Shown here piece by piece: positions 39,253 to 48,276 of a stretch of 64,000 nucleotides of DNA. The notes beneath the pieces were generated by a model, which had not been told where the DNA came from, searched no databases, and saw only the letters and a program-made list of their open reading frames with translations. Both the position numbers and the translations under genes were made by a program. How positions within the stretch are numbered: the stretch's first letter is position 1; each line of letters opens with the position of its first letter. Origin of the DNA: Schlesneria sp. DSM 10557 (lineage in GTDB: Bacteria > Planctomycetota > Planctomycetia > Planctomycetales > Planctomycetaceae); NCBI RefSeq assembly GCF_041860085.1, contig NZ_CP124747.1:4836001-4900000 (forward strand). Direction: 5' to 3'.

Positions 39253-39417
39253 ATTTCCCGCCTCTGTCGTGACGAGGCCTTGAGCCTCGCCAGATCATGG
39301 CTGTGTGCGATCGTGCTCAAAGAGGGCGATGGCAGACAGTCATGAGTCGCGTTACCTGCAGGAGAGCTTCCCCGTCTTCGACATCACCCGGGCCCCTTTG
39401 CCCCAGAGAAAATGCAT

Positions 39418-39445
39418 CAAGGACGGACCTCTTGGTCCGTCCTTG
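39418..39445 (-). terminator. terminator of the S41 protease gene
   Basis: A perfect 12-bp stem (39418-39429 with 39434-39445) and 4-base loop, followed on the minus strand by ATGCATTTTC. It lies 66 bases beyond the protease stop and may also serve the plus-strand gene. Confidence 0.75.
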
Positions 39446-39510
39446 GTTGTATCAATAGACATCGGCTATCCCTTGTCCGATTTGAGAATCATTCATTCGT
39501 TTCTGCCGCT

Positions 39511-41310
39511 TCATGCGGCAACGTGGGTGACGGGAGCTGTGCTGCTGGATCGTCGCAATCGCTCGGCCATGATCTTGGTTCGGAAGTCCTGGATCTGTCG
39601 GATCCCCTCTTTCAGCACTTCGTCCTGTTCCTGATCTTCCGTCGACTTGGTCGCCACTTTGAAATCGGGCGTCACACCTGCTCCTGCCATCTCCCGTCCA
39701 TCCGGACTATAGAACTTGGCGGTGGTCAGCCGCAGTGCGGCAGGAACCGACTGGAGCGGAAACAGCGTCTGAACGGTGCCCTTTCCGTAAGAGGTTTCTC
39801 CGATGATGACACCTCGATGGTTTTCTTGAATCGCCGCTGCAAAGATCTCGCTGGCACTCGCACTGTTATGGTCGATCAGCACGACCAGAGGGACACTCCA
39901 CGTATTCGCATACTGAGCGACTTCTCGGGAGTTATCTGCTCGAGTCCGGCCACGCGTTTCGACGATCGTTCCCGAAGGAAGGAACTTATCCGAAAGCGCG
40001 ATTGCTGTTGTCAGTAGTCCCCCGGGATTGCCTCGCAGGTCCATAATCAGTGACTTCATCCCCTGTTTGTGAAGTTTCAGCAGTGCGGCATCGATTTCGT
40101 CCATCGTGGAATCTGCAAACTGTTCCAGTTTCAGGTAGCCAATTCCCTGATTTTCGTCCTCCATTCGAACATCGACGACACTGTGGAAGACGATCTTCTG
40201 GCGGGTGAGTGTCACTTTGCCCGAGCGGTCTCCTCGCGAGGCCTGAATCTGGATCGGGCTGCCGACAGGGCCGACGATCAGGTCGACGGCCTGTTGCAGG
40301 TCGAGCGACTTCAGATCCTTTCCATCGACATGGGTAATCACGTCTCCCCGGCGAAAGTCCGCTTGTTCTGCGGGCCCCCCCTGCAGCAGCTTCAAGATCC
40401 GCAGACCTTTCGGATGGGATTCAATTTCGACCCCGATCCCCACAATGTTTTCGTTCAGTCCTACGCTCGGTCCTCCATTCTTTTCCGGCGGCAACAGCAT
40501 TGAGAACTGGTCCAGACTATCCGTTGCACCATAGAGGAATTCGAGTCCCACGGCGGAAGGGTTCATCTTAATTGACCGGGCTGCCTGCTTCTGGACGTCT
40601 CTCATCACCATAATAGCATCGCTGGTACTTCGTACTTTGGCCTGACTTCGGATCCGCTCCAGATCGTCGCGAAACTTTTCCACCGCTTCTCCCGATCCCT
40701 GGACCTGTGCCGCTTTGATGAAGGCAGGAACCTCGAGCGCGTGGGACAGATGATTGAGTGCTCCATTCACCCGGCGGGCATAACTGGCCGGCGTGATGTG
40801 TCGTTCGTCAATCAATTGCGAAACCTCAGCGTAGAAGGATTCCGTTCCTTGAGAGGTTAGCTGCTCAAGCATCCGCAGAACGCGTGGATCCGAGTAACGC
40901 TGTCGTATCTTATCTGCGATTGACGGTTGAGTAGGGGCAGTCTGGTCGGGGGTATTCGAAGGTGGGGGCTGACGTTTCTGGGTCGCAACAGGCTCAGCCG
41001 ATTCTGTCGGAATCAGCGACGGGCTGCTGCGAGTGAGAGGCGAGAAAAGTCCCCCTTCCTCCTGATCCAGATTCGGGTCGCTGGGGTAATAGGGTGAGGT
41101 GATGGGAGGAGCATCCTGAACCCGCAGACGGTCTGTGCGAGAGCGTGTCGCCACGTCATTCGACGGGGCGGTGCCTCGGTTGATAACGCCTCGTACTGGG
41201 GGGGCAGCACAGCGGGAACATCCATTCTGTACCTGTGCTGTCGCGGGAAGCGACAAGCTGAAAGTCAGTGCGAGAACTGACGCGATGGAAGCGGGAATTG
41301 GCAAACGCAT
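39511..41310 (-). CDS. S41-family C-terminal processing protease with PDZ domain
   Basis: A 599-residue secreted protease. A signal peptide is visible in the first 25 residues (ending PATAQ), followed by a CxxC pair (NGCSRC), a proline/serine-rich linker, a PDZ domain near residues 290-370 (GIGVEIE...GPAEQADFRRGDVI), and the S41 domain with GNPGGLL, the catalytic Ser near 480 (NSASASEIFAAA) and Lys near 507 (SYGKGTVQT). It probably trims or degrades periplasmic proteins. ATG 41310 is preceded by AGGAGGT six bases away. It lies downstream of csrA on the same strand, 108 bases apart. Confidence 0.95.
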   Translation of the reverse strand: MRLPIPASIASVLALTFSLSLPATAQVQNGCSRCAAPPVRGVINRGTAPSNDVATRSRTDRLRVQDAPPITSPYYPSDPNLDQEEGGLFSPLTRSSPSLIPTESAEPVATQKRQPPPSNTPDQTAPTQPSIADKIRQRYSDPRVLRMLEQLTSQGTESFYAEVSQLIDERHITPASYARRVNGALNHLSHALEVPAFIKAAQVQGSGEAVEKFRDDLERIRSQAKVRSTSDAIMVMRDVQKQAARSIKMNPSAVGLEFLYGATDSLDQFSMLLPPEKNGGPSVGLNENIVGIGVEIESHPKGLRILKLLQGGPAEQADFRRGDVITHVDGKDLKSLDLQQAVDLIVGPVGSPIQIQASRGDRSGKVTLTRQKIVFHSVVDVRMEDENQGIGYLKLEQFADSTMDEIDAALLKLHKQGMKSLIMDLRGNPGGLLTTAIALSDKFLPSGTIVETRGRTRADNSREVAQYANTWSVPLVVLIDHNSASASEIFAAAIQENHRGVIIGETSYGKGTVQTLFPLQSVPAALRLTTAKFYSPDGREMAGAGVTPDFKVATKSTEDQEQDEVLKEGIRQIQDFRTKIMAERLRRSSSTAPVTHVAA

Positions 41311-41417
41311 GAACAGACCTCCTGATTGAATTCTTGCGATGAAGACCAAGGCAACGTCACATGAGCCTCGTGCCGTCTCATCGCTCCTGAATAGTCCATA
41401 CCGTCCATCGAGTAGAC

Positions 41418-41663
41418 TCAGTTGCACACCAGCAACGCTTCCAGTTCAGCGATATCGTACGATTCTTCACCGTCATCGCTATCAGCAACAAGCGTGGCTT
41501 CCGCAGGCGTTTCGACAGGAACGACTTCCCCTCGCAGGACGCGGACTGAAGCGGGGGCCTCGATCCCCAACTTGACGGACCCTTTGCTGGTCCTCATTAC
41601 GCGGATCACGATGTCGGAACCAATCTTGATGAACTCGTCTCGTTTTCGCGTCAGCACTAACAT
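41418..41663 (-). CDS. csrA: carbon storage regulator CsrA
   Basis: An 81-residue RNA-binding regulator with the canonical N-terminus MLVLTRKRDEFIKIG and core (VRGEVVPVE-like RGEVVPVE). CsrA dimers bind GGA in hairpin loops of mRNA leaders and repress or stabilise them. The product has about 20 extra acidic residues after the usual 61-residue core. ATG 41663 is preceded by GGGAG; an upstream in-frame ATG would add MGVDA. A GGA-bearing hairpin lies 40 bases upstream. No FliW gene is nearby. Confidence 0.96.
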   Translation of the reverse strand: MLVLTRKRDEFIKIGSDIVIRVMRTSKGSVKLGIEAPASVRVLRGEVVPVETPAEATLVADSDDGEESYDIAELEALLVCN

Positions 41664-41704
41664 GGCATCGACTCCCATTCTTGCAGTATTAGCCTGAACT
41701 CGTC

Positions 41705-41724
41705 ATTCGCCTCCCTTGGCGAAT
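41705..41724 (-). promoter_or_regulatory. possible CsrA-binding hairpin upstream of csrA
   Basis: On the minus strand a 7-bp stem (ATTCGCC with GGCGAAT) closes a six-base loop AAGGGA. CsrA prefers ANGGA presented in a hairpin loop, and the loop contains AGGGA. It lies about 42 bases before the csrA start. Confidence 0.4.
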
Positions 41725-42179
41725 CCGTCGTTCAACGAAAGGCTAGTAAAGCACCCGCCGTGCCAAACTCGTCGTTAGTGTCAATAGCGGTCTCGAACGG
41801 TGAATCAGAGGCGTTTTTCCCTTGAAAATCAGCTCAAACGGATCGGAACGGCAACATCCGCCGCCGGATTCGTGTAACCCATGCCAGTAAATCGAAGCGA
41901 GGGTGTAATTCTTACGAAAATCCCTTTTTGCAGCATTTGGGTTCAAGATTTTACTCTGCCACCGTATTCGATCCGCTACGGGAGTCTTGTCATCCAGGAG
42001 GGCCTTTACCTCGCGCGAGTGCAGAAGCTGCCGAGGAGGGGACTCTCGGACCGGGAGGGGTACTCTTGAAGTGGCGACGTCCCCTGGAGCAACTGCTGGG
42101 CGAAGGTCGTGAGAACAGCGGCTTACTCAGTACTGAGATACATTCGGCTTGTTTTCTCCATGGCGACTGCCAGCAGGTG
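41725..42179. other. intergenic region, no gene recognised
   Basis: Between csrA and the small prepilin-like frame. Open frames here are short and domain-free. It presumably contains the csrA promoter. Confidence 0.4.
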
Positions 42180-42407
42180 TCAGAAGCTGGACGTACACCC
42201 GTCCGTCGCTGAAGCAGAATTCAGATGAGCGAGAGCGATGTTTGGGAGATTATTCACGCATTGAAATTTTGGACGCGGGCCCCTTCTGTCATTAACTCCG
42301 GGGAATAAGACAAGTTCGATCAGCACGAAGAGGCCGACCGCGATGACGACATCGACTCGCGTCAGTCTCGATCGTGAAGGGTGTTCCGATTGATAATCCC
42401 GGTACAT
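42180..42407 (-). pseudogene. prepilin / DUF1559-like remnant
   Basis: A 75-codon frame whose product contains a one-TM segment after RSRLTRVDVVIAVGLFVLIELVLFP and then CVNNLPNIALAHLN. This closely mimics the planctomycete DUF1559 N-terminus, where an N-terminal prepilin helix is followed by CxNNLKQIGLALHNY. The normal family has a further 200 or more residues that are missing. ATG 42407 is preceded by AGGGGA, so a short membrane peptide may still be made. No adjacent downstream piece was identified. Confidence 0.5.
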
Positions 42408-42726
42408 ATCGACGTCCCCTGAGAAGCTGATCTAAGTGTCGGTATCCCGTCTGAGAAGGTCTTTCCGTGGTTCGATACTGAGGTCGGTCCGTGGCTCATT
42501 CGTCGACAATGTTCGCCGTCGTCTGTTCAAGCCGGGCGATTCGAACTGTCTAAGAATCACATCTAATTCCTGAATCCGTTGAGGGAATTGTCTCGCATCC
42601 TCTTGTCACTATGCCTGAAATCCGAGTCTGATGCGATTGTGGACATGCTGTCTTTAACACCTGCAAAGTCGTTACCTTATGAGAGCTCGATGCGGCCCAT
42701 TCATCGCGAACACAGAAAGTGACATT
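42408..42726. other. intergenic region
   Basis: About 320 bases between the remnant and the methyltransferase. No element was recognised. Confidence 0.4.
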
Positions 42727-43407
42727 ATGCTGGAACGAACTCTCGAGCCCGAAGTCATGGACTCGGAGGCGGAAGCCAGGGACTATGATCAGATGGATCA
42801 TAGCCAGGTGAACCGTATCTTCGTCGAGGATTTTCTGTCATCGCTCCATCGCTTTGGAGTTGCTGATACCAGCGGCATCCACGTCTTCGACGCGGGGACG
42901 GGAACGGCATTGATCCCGATTGAATTGATGCAGCAAGGCTTTGCTGGAAACGTGACAGCCAGTGATCTGGCCGAATCAATGCTGGCCGTCGCGCGGAGGA
43001 ATGTTCAGGCCGCGGATTTGTCGGCTTCGATCAATGTCGTGTTGCGGGACTGCAAACAACTGCCCGAGCCCGAGGCTACCTACGATGCTGTGATGTCTAA
43101 CAGCATTGTCCACCATATCCCGGACCCCGGCAAAGTGCTGGCGGAACTCTGGCGAGTCCTCAAACCCGGGGGGCTGCTCTTCGTTCGCGATCTGGTGCGA
43201 CCCGCCTCGATCGAAGCTGTTGAGAAACTCGTTCTCACCTACGCGGGGGACTCAAATGAGCACCAGCAGCGGATGTTTCGTGAATCGCTTCACGCAGCGC
43301 TCACGGTGGACGAAGTCGCTGCCATCCTTCAGGAACTGGGTGTCGATGCCAATTCAGTGAAACTGACCAGTGACCGACACTGGACGATCTGCTGTCGCAA
43401 ATCTTAA
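42727..43407 (+). CDS. class I SAM-dependent methyltransferase
   Basis: A 226-residue Rossmann methyltransferase. The SAM motif is VFDAGTGTALIPIEL near residue 55 and a post-core motif reads LKPGGLLFVRDLVRP near residue 150. The acceptor is unknown; this type acts on small molecules such as quinones or other metabolites. ATG 42727 is chosen to begin at the family core; an upstream ATG at 42679 adds 16 residues of uncertain value. No clear ribosome site precedes either. Confidence 0.9.
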   Translation: MLERTLEPEVMDSEAEARDYDQMDHSQVNRIFVEDFLSSLHRFGVADTSGIHVFDAGTGTALIPIELMQQGFAGNVTASDLAESMLAVARRNVQAADLSASINVVLRDCKQLPEPEATYDAVMSNSIVHHIPDPGKVLAELWRVLKPGGLLFVRDLVRPASIEAVEKLVLTYAGDSNEHQQRMFRESLHAALTVDEVAAILQELGVDANSVKLTSDRHWTICCRKS

Positions 43408-43559
43408 CGGCATGGGAAGTGGTGTGCTGACTGCGTTTCCCTCGCTGAGACCCCTGAACGGATTCGAGGATCAACCGACCACATCCGGGAACATGATCAT
43501 TCTCTGCTGCCACATCTCAACTACGAGTACCTGCCCGGGAGACTCCATCTCCCCAGGCT

Positions 43560-44375
43560 TCAGCTCGCGACGGAACCTGCTGCCGCTTTGACGGTCGATG
43601 CGACCAGGGGGAACTTCAGTGTGAACATCGTTCCCGACCCGACGGCACTTTCGACTCGGATCCGGCCGCCGTGCGCTTCCATCACTTTCTGGGCCAGCGA
43701 AAGTCCCAGGCCGGTCCCCCCCTGCCCTTGATCGTCGGCTGTCTTCGTCGTGAAGAACGGCTCAAAAATCCGTCGCAGCTTCTCGGGTGGGATACCGCAG
43801 CCGCTGTCTTTGATACTGATTTCCGCCTGACCCAGCTCGCGATTCTGGCGGACTGCAATCGTCAGGTTTCCTCCCTGCTCCATGGCCTGCCGTGCATTCA
43901 CGATCAGGTTCAGCACCACCTGCTGGACCTGACCCGAGTTCACCGCAGCAATCGGGTGATCGTCAAATTGAGTTGTCAGGCGAATCCGGTACCGCTGCAG
44001 ATCCTTCTCGACAAGCACCAGCACGTCTTCGACCAGCGGGACCAGATCCATCGGTTCTCGACGGTCACTCTGCTGACGTGCGTAGGACAGCATTCCGGTC
44101 GTGATCTTTGATGCACGATGGCCTGCCGCCAGAATCTTCTCGAACGATTTGTCACGAATGGCCGGATCTTTATGCCGCACGCCCATCTTCGCATAGTTGA
44201 TCACCGTCATCAGAATGTTGTTGAACTCATGCGTGATCGAGGAGGCCAGAGCCCCGACGGAGCTCATCTTCTGTGCCTGCAGCAGTTGCTGTTGCAGTGA
44301 CTGAATCTGCTGCTGCAGTTCGGCAATTTTTGCGGCTGCCCGTCGTTCGTCGAATTCGGGTGGGGTGGCCTTCAT
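43560..44375 (-). CDS. soluble sensor histidine kinase
   Basis: A 271-residue kinase without transmembrane segments. A Gln-rich coiled coil (about residues 12-35) precedes the dimerisation domain with the phosphorylated His in SSITHEFNNILM near residue 50, then the ATP-binding domain with NLIVNARQAM, DSGCGIPPEKLRRIFEPFF and GTGLGLSLAQ. There is no input domain, so it may be controlled by a partner protein or act on a response regulator elsewhere; none is adjacent. ATG 44375 has AAGGT upstream, though at a long distance. Confidence 0.92.
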   Translation of the reverse strand: MKATPPEFDERRAAAKIAELQQQIQSLQQQLLQAQKMSSVGALASSITHEFNNILMTVINYAKMGVRHKDPAIRDKSFEKILAAGHRASKITTGMLSYARQQSDRREPMDLVPLVEDVLVLVEKDLQRYRIRLTTQFDDHPIAAVNSGQVQQVVLNLIVNARQAMEQGGNLTIAVRQNRELGQAEISIKDSGCGIPPEKLRRIFEPFFTTKTADDQGQGGTGLGLSLAQKVMEAHGGRIRVESAVGSGTMFTLKFPLVASTVKAAAGSVAS

Positions 44376-44887
44376 GTCGGAAATTACCTTGAATGAACAC
44401 ACAATCAATTTCAGACGACACGTTGACGCGGACAGATTGTGAACCCGCAATCGCTCTCATGTGGTGTATCGGAAACCGCGACGAGTCGACTTCATGCCGA
44501 TGAGTCGGCGGCGTGTTGTCAGTCATTCGGAATGAGAACGGGATTCCGCGTGCTGAAGTTGTGACAGGCAGGTAATTCAGGGAGGATGTGTCGTCTGTGG
44601 CTGTGTTGGACAGGCGAGCGTCGATTCCATGTCCAATCGCACAGGTTGCAGACGGATTCCATTCAAGATTAGGCTGACCCGATGACCGCAGTTCACGTGG
44701 ATGGTCTCCTGGCGATCGAAGTGAAGGCGGAAAGCTTTCGATGGAGTTAAGTGCGGGGCAGCAGATCCTGCCATGGCGCGAGTCGAGGCTTGAACGGAGA
44801 CGGCAACGGAATCACAAGCGAACATCGCAAGGGCAGAACGTGCGACGTTGGTGACATCAAACTTGGCTTCAACAGGAAAAATAAACG
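44376..44887. other. divergent intergenic region
   Basis: About 510 bases between the kinase and the DUF1080 gene. Short open frames only. No terminator, riboswitch or repeat was recognised. Confidence 0.4.
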
Positions 44888-45682
44888 ATGCGCAATTTGA
44901 AATGGGTGAATGGTCTGGCTTTTCTGACATCGGTCCTGGGTGTCTCCGTCTGCGGTCACGCTGATGAGTATCTCAATGGAATCGAATGGAAAGAACCGGC
45001 TGTGGTTGTCCCGGGTGAGAACGGTGGGGCTCCGTCGGACGCGGTCATCCTTTTCAACGGTAAAGATCTTTCAGCCTGGCAGGGGGCCGAGAACTGGAAG
45101 ATCGACAACGGTGCGATGGTCAGCGGCAAAGGTGATGTCCGCACAAAAGAGTCCTTCGGTGACTGCCAGCTTCACATCGAGTGGTCTGCTCCGACACCCG
45201 CAGTGGGAAGCGGTCAGGGACGGGGCAACAGCGGAATCTTTTTGATGGATACCTACGAGCTTCAGGTGCTCGATTCCTACGACAACAAGACCTATTCCGA
45301 TGGTCAGGCAGGAGCCATCTACAAGCAGACCCCGCCGCAGGTGAATGTGACTCGTGCTCCTGGCACGTGGAACATCTATGACATCATCTGGACGGCTCCT
45401 CGCTTCAAAGAAGATGGTGCACTGGCATCGCCCGCCTATATCACGGCGCTGCACAATGGGGTTCTGATCCTGAACCACTTCGAGCTGAAGGGAGATACTC
45501 CTTTCCATCGTCCTCCGGCCTATACCAAGCACGCTGATCGTCTTCCGATCCGCCTGCAGGATCACGGAAACCCGGTCCGCTTCCGAAACATCTGGATCCG
45601 CGAAACGAAGCCCGTTGTCGGTAAGGCGGTGAAAAAGCCATTCCTGCGTGACGACAAAGGGAACGAAAAACCCATCGAGTAA
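44888..45682 (+). CDS. secreted DUF1080 / 3-keto-disaccharide hydrolase domain protein
   Basis: A 264-residue protein with a signal peptide (about residues 1-25, ending HADEY-like) and one DUF1080 lectin-like beta-sandwich starting at LFNGKDLSAWQG. The phrase GRGNSGIFLMDTYELQVLDSYDN is typical of this family, now known to hydrolyse 3-keto-glycosides. It probably acts in the periplasm or outside on sugar derivatives; the exact substrate is unknown. AGGA precedes ATG 44888. It is convergent with the VCBS gene across the repeat array. Confidence 0.93.
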   Translation: MRNLKWVNGLAFLTSVLGVSVCGHADEYLNGIEWKEPAVVVPGENGGAPSDAVILFNGKDLSAWQGAENWKIDNGAMVSGKGDVRTKESFGDCQLHIEWSAPTPAVGSGQGRGNSGIFLMDTYELQVLDSYDNKTYSDGQAGAIYKQTPPQVNVTRAPGTWNIYDIIWTAPRFKEDGALASPAYITALHNGVLILNHFELKGDTPFHRPPAYTKHADRLPIRLQDHGNPVRFRNIWIRETKPVVGKAVKKPFLRDDKGNEKPIE

Positions 45683-45741
45683 GCATCAGGAAATTGGTCA
45701 GTACGACGGCCAGTTCCCGATGACAATCTGAATTCCGATGC

Positions 45742-45771
45742 CACTGTACGACCGTCTTCGGTCGTGCAGTG
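45742..45771. repeat. hairpin 1 of the array, copy 1
   Basis: A 13-bp stem (one G-U) capped by TCTT. Identical hairpins lie at 45934-45963 and 46123-46152. Confidence 0.85.
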
Positions 45772-45842
45772 CGCTCTTCAAAAAACGACCGGCCCTTCCC
45801 AATCGCCAGCCAGAGACTGATAGGGAACTGGTATCTGAAGGG

Positions 45843-45870
45843 ACTGCTCTTCCGAAGACTGCAGAGCAGT
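45843..45870. repeat. hairpin 2 of the array, copy 1
   Basis: An 8-bp stem (ACTGCTCT with AGAGCAGT) and a 12-base loop containing CCGAAGAC, the complement of GTCTTCGG from hairpin 1. Identical copies lie at 46032-46059 and 46222-46249. Confidence 0.8.
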
Positions 45871-46293
45871 GGCATGTCTTGTCTCAGATCCCCTGCAAAA
45901 ATTTCATATCCGTGGAATATCGAACTCCGATGCCACTGTACGACCGTCTTCGGTCGTGCAGTGCACTCTTCAAAACGACCGGCCCTCCCGATCGTCAGCC
46001 AGAGTCTGATAGGGAACTGGTGTCAGAAGGGACTGCTCTTCCGAAGACTGCAGAGCAGTGGCATGTCTTGTTTCAGATCCCCTGCACAAATTTCATATCC
46101 GTGGAATGTCGAATTCTGATGCCACTGTACGACCGTCTTCGGTCGTGCAGTGCACTCTTCAAAACGACCTGTCCCTCCCGATCACCAGCCAGAGACTGAT
46201 AGGGAACTGGCATCAGAAGGGACTGCTCTTCCGAAGACTGCAGAGCAGTGGCATTTCTTGTCTCGATTCCCCTGCTCTCGTGTGACAACAAAA

Positions 46294-48276
46294 CTACCGC
46301 GTGCGGGGATTCCGTAAGTAGTAAAAGCGGCCGTCTTCGGCTCCGCCCAGAAAATCCGGGATCCCGTCCGCGTTGAAGTCGACGATGGCTGGACTGACAT
46401 CGTGACCTTCGATGTTTTGCTGGGCGAGTGACCCGATATGCTCAAACCGCCACTGGCCGTCCACCTGCCCCAGGCCCCGGTAAAGATCTGCGTTGGTCGA
46501 ATTCAGCAGGATGTCGAGGTTTCCATCTCCGTCCCAGTCGACGACGGCCAGCTTGCGACGGCCGCTCCCTCCTGCCGTGCGATTGTTGAATTGAAGCGGC
46601 TTCCCGTCCCTGTCGGTGAACAGTCGGCGCGGAGGCAACAGGACGAGAGCACCGTCCCGCCGGGTTCGTTCAAACAGGACGAAAAATCCTTCGTGATCGA
46701 GCATTGCCAGGTCAGGGAGACCGTCTCCTGTGAAGTCGTGTACGACCGGTGTTGTTCGCCATTGAGTCACCAGCGCATTCCCTTCCGGCTCCCACCAGGT
46801 CCATGCCGGTTTGCGGGGGCCGTCCGTCCATTCGACTGTGACTGGGGTCGCCTCGGTGAACTCGGGAACTTCCCGCGTTCCCATGTTTTTCAACCACTGC
46901 ACCCGGCCAAGAATGGAATTGAAGAGGATGTCGTTCAGGCCATCTCCATCCCAGTCCGCGACGTTGAGTGTGGTGTATCCCCATTTGGCTTCTGCCGGAC
47001 CCTGGATGCTTCCATTGGGACCCGCCATCACGCGGAAGACCTTAGAGTTGAACTGCAGTCGACGTGGAGCGGCCCACTTTGGTTGTTCGATCCCACGACC
47101 GCTCAGGTTCTCGAAAATCTCGATATAGCCGGCTGTGTTTCCAGAGATGATGTCGATGTCTCCATCAGCGTCCCAGTCGATGGCGTAGGGGGTTGCCAGA
47201 GCACCACACTTGAGTGTGTCGGCTTCCTGCTGGAAGTAGCGAGGAGCGGCGAAGAGGGGCATGTGGCCCGTCGTGGGTTTCGCTTCCTGTTCCGGTCGAA
47301 CTTCAGGAGTGACGTTTTCGACGAACGCGACTCGGCCATCTTCGTCGCCGACGATCAGATCCAGGTCACCATCCTTGTCCCAGTCGAAGGCGACCGGAAC
47401 GATCATCTCCAGGTCCATCTTAAGTGGCGATCCATCCGCTTGAAGCAAAGGATGACCGGGGGCGTAGACGGGTTCCGTGCGTGTCCCGGTGTTTTCAAAA
47501 TAGGTGAATCCGTCCAGGAATTCGCCGCAGATCAAATCCAGATCGCCATCCTGGTCAAAGTCGCCGAAGTTGGGCGACGGACAGCCGAACACATCGATCG
47601 GTTTGTCTCCCGCCATGACTTTGACGGGACTGGCGTACTTTGGTTCCTCGGTCGTTCCTTCGTTACGGTGCAGCAGGACAAAACCGTGCAACGGACCATT
47701 GGTCCATTCCCCTTTGGCATTAAAGGCGTCGTCCCAACCGTACTCGCTCCAGTCTTCGATCCCCGTGACGAGGTCGAGTGCCCCATCGCCGTCGAAGTCG
47801 ACATATCGCCATTGGTTGTGTCGAACCTTGGGGCCTTTGGGCTGATTCCAGGCGGGGCGATAGAAGTTCGCCGGGACGGGAAGCGGCAATCGATCTTGCA
47901 GCCCTCGTGTCAGGAAGTGGGGGTAGGAGAATCCGGGGGTGAGTACATGCAACTTCCCGTCAACGTAGCTGGGCATGACATAGTGTACGGTGGAACTCAG
48001 ACGGGTCGCGGGGCGGAAGGTGGGCATTTTATTGACTGAGGTATCGCCCGAGTCGTTGATGAACAGCCAGACTCCGTTGGAAGGTTTGTCGGGGCACGAG
48101 ACGATCAGGTCGTAATCCCCGTCGCCATCGGCATCGCAAGGAACGGGCCAGGCCCAGAGTCCGACCCCGAGGTCCACCTGCAAGCCGGGGTGGTTGTAAG
48201 GGAGCCTGGTGAGCCCCTGACCCCAGGCGACATACGGGAACAACAACAGACACAGCAGCGACAGCGAGGACTTCAT
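46294..48276 (-). CDS. secreted FG-GAP / VCBS repeat protein
   Basis: A 660-residue protein with a signal peptide (MKSSLSLLCLLLFPYVAWGQG) and about nine calcium-binding FG-GAP loops such as DADGDGDYD, DFDQDGDLDLI, DWDKDGDLDLIVG, DWDGDGNLDIL and DFNADGIPDF, consistent with a beta-propeller. Such proteins are surface or extracellular in planctomycetes and may bind ligands or polysaccharides; no catalytic part is seen. ATG 48276 is used; a GTG at 48294 is also in frame. Its 3' end faces the repeat array. Confidence 0.93.
   Translation of the reverse strand: MKSSLSLLCLLLFPYVAWGQGLTRLPYNHPGLQVDLGVGLWAWPVPCDADGDGDYDLIVSCPDKPSNGVWLFINDSGDTSVNKMPTFRPATRLSSTVHYVMPSYVDGKLHVLTPGFSYPHFLTRGLQDRLPLPVPANFYRPAWNQPKGPKVRHNQWRYVDFDGDGALDLVTGIEDWSEYGWDDAFNAKGEWTNGPLHGFVLLHRNEGTTEEPKYASPVKVMAGDKPIDVFGCPSPNFGDFDQDGDLDLICGEFLDGFTYFENTGTRTEPVYAPGHPLLQADGSPLKMDLEMIVPVAFDWDKDGDLDLIVGDEDGRVAFVENVTPEVRPEQEAKPTTGHMPLFAAPRYFQQEADTLKCGALATPYAIDWDADGDIDIISGNTAGYIEIFENLSGRGIEQPKWAAPRRLQFNSKVFRVMAGPNGSIQGPAEAKWGYTTLNVADWDGDGLNDILFNSILGRVQWLKNMGTREVPEFTEATPVTVEWTDGPRKPAWTWWEPEGNALVTQWRTTPVVHDFTGDGLPDLAMLDHEGFFVLFERTRRDGALVLLPPRRLFTDRDGKPLQFNNRTAGGSGRRKLAVVDWDGDGNLDILLNSTNADLYRGLGQVDGQWRFEHIGSLAQQNIEGHDVSPAIVDFNADGIPDFLGGAEDGRFYYLRNPRTR

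Larger units (their letters stand above)
45737..46254. repeat. three-copy structured repeat array (about 190-bp period)
   Basis: Three units of about 137 bp (45737-45875, 45929-46064, 46118-46254) are separated by about 53-bp similar spacers, giving periods of 192 and 189. Each unit starts TGCCACTG and ends with its complement CAGTGGCA, and has two conserved hairpins (see evidence in findings). It fills the space between two convergent genes. Confidence 0.9.

Noticed and set aside
45738-46199. 153-codon open frame across the repeat array
   Set aside because: The period (192, 189) is divisible by 3, which keeps the frame open, but the copies differ by compensating small indels and copy 3 shifts frame to an early stop; stems, not codons, are conserved.
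45737-46254. CRISPR array
   Set aside because: Repeats are ~137 bp, only three, with spacers that are related to each other, and no cas gene is present.
46438-48039. 533-codon antisense frame in the VCBS gene
   Set aside because: Same cause as above; the sense frame has signal peptide and FG-GAP repeats.
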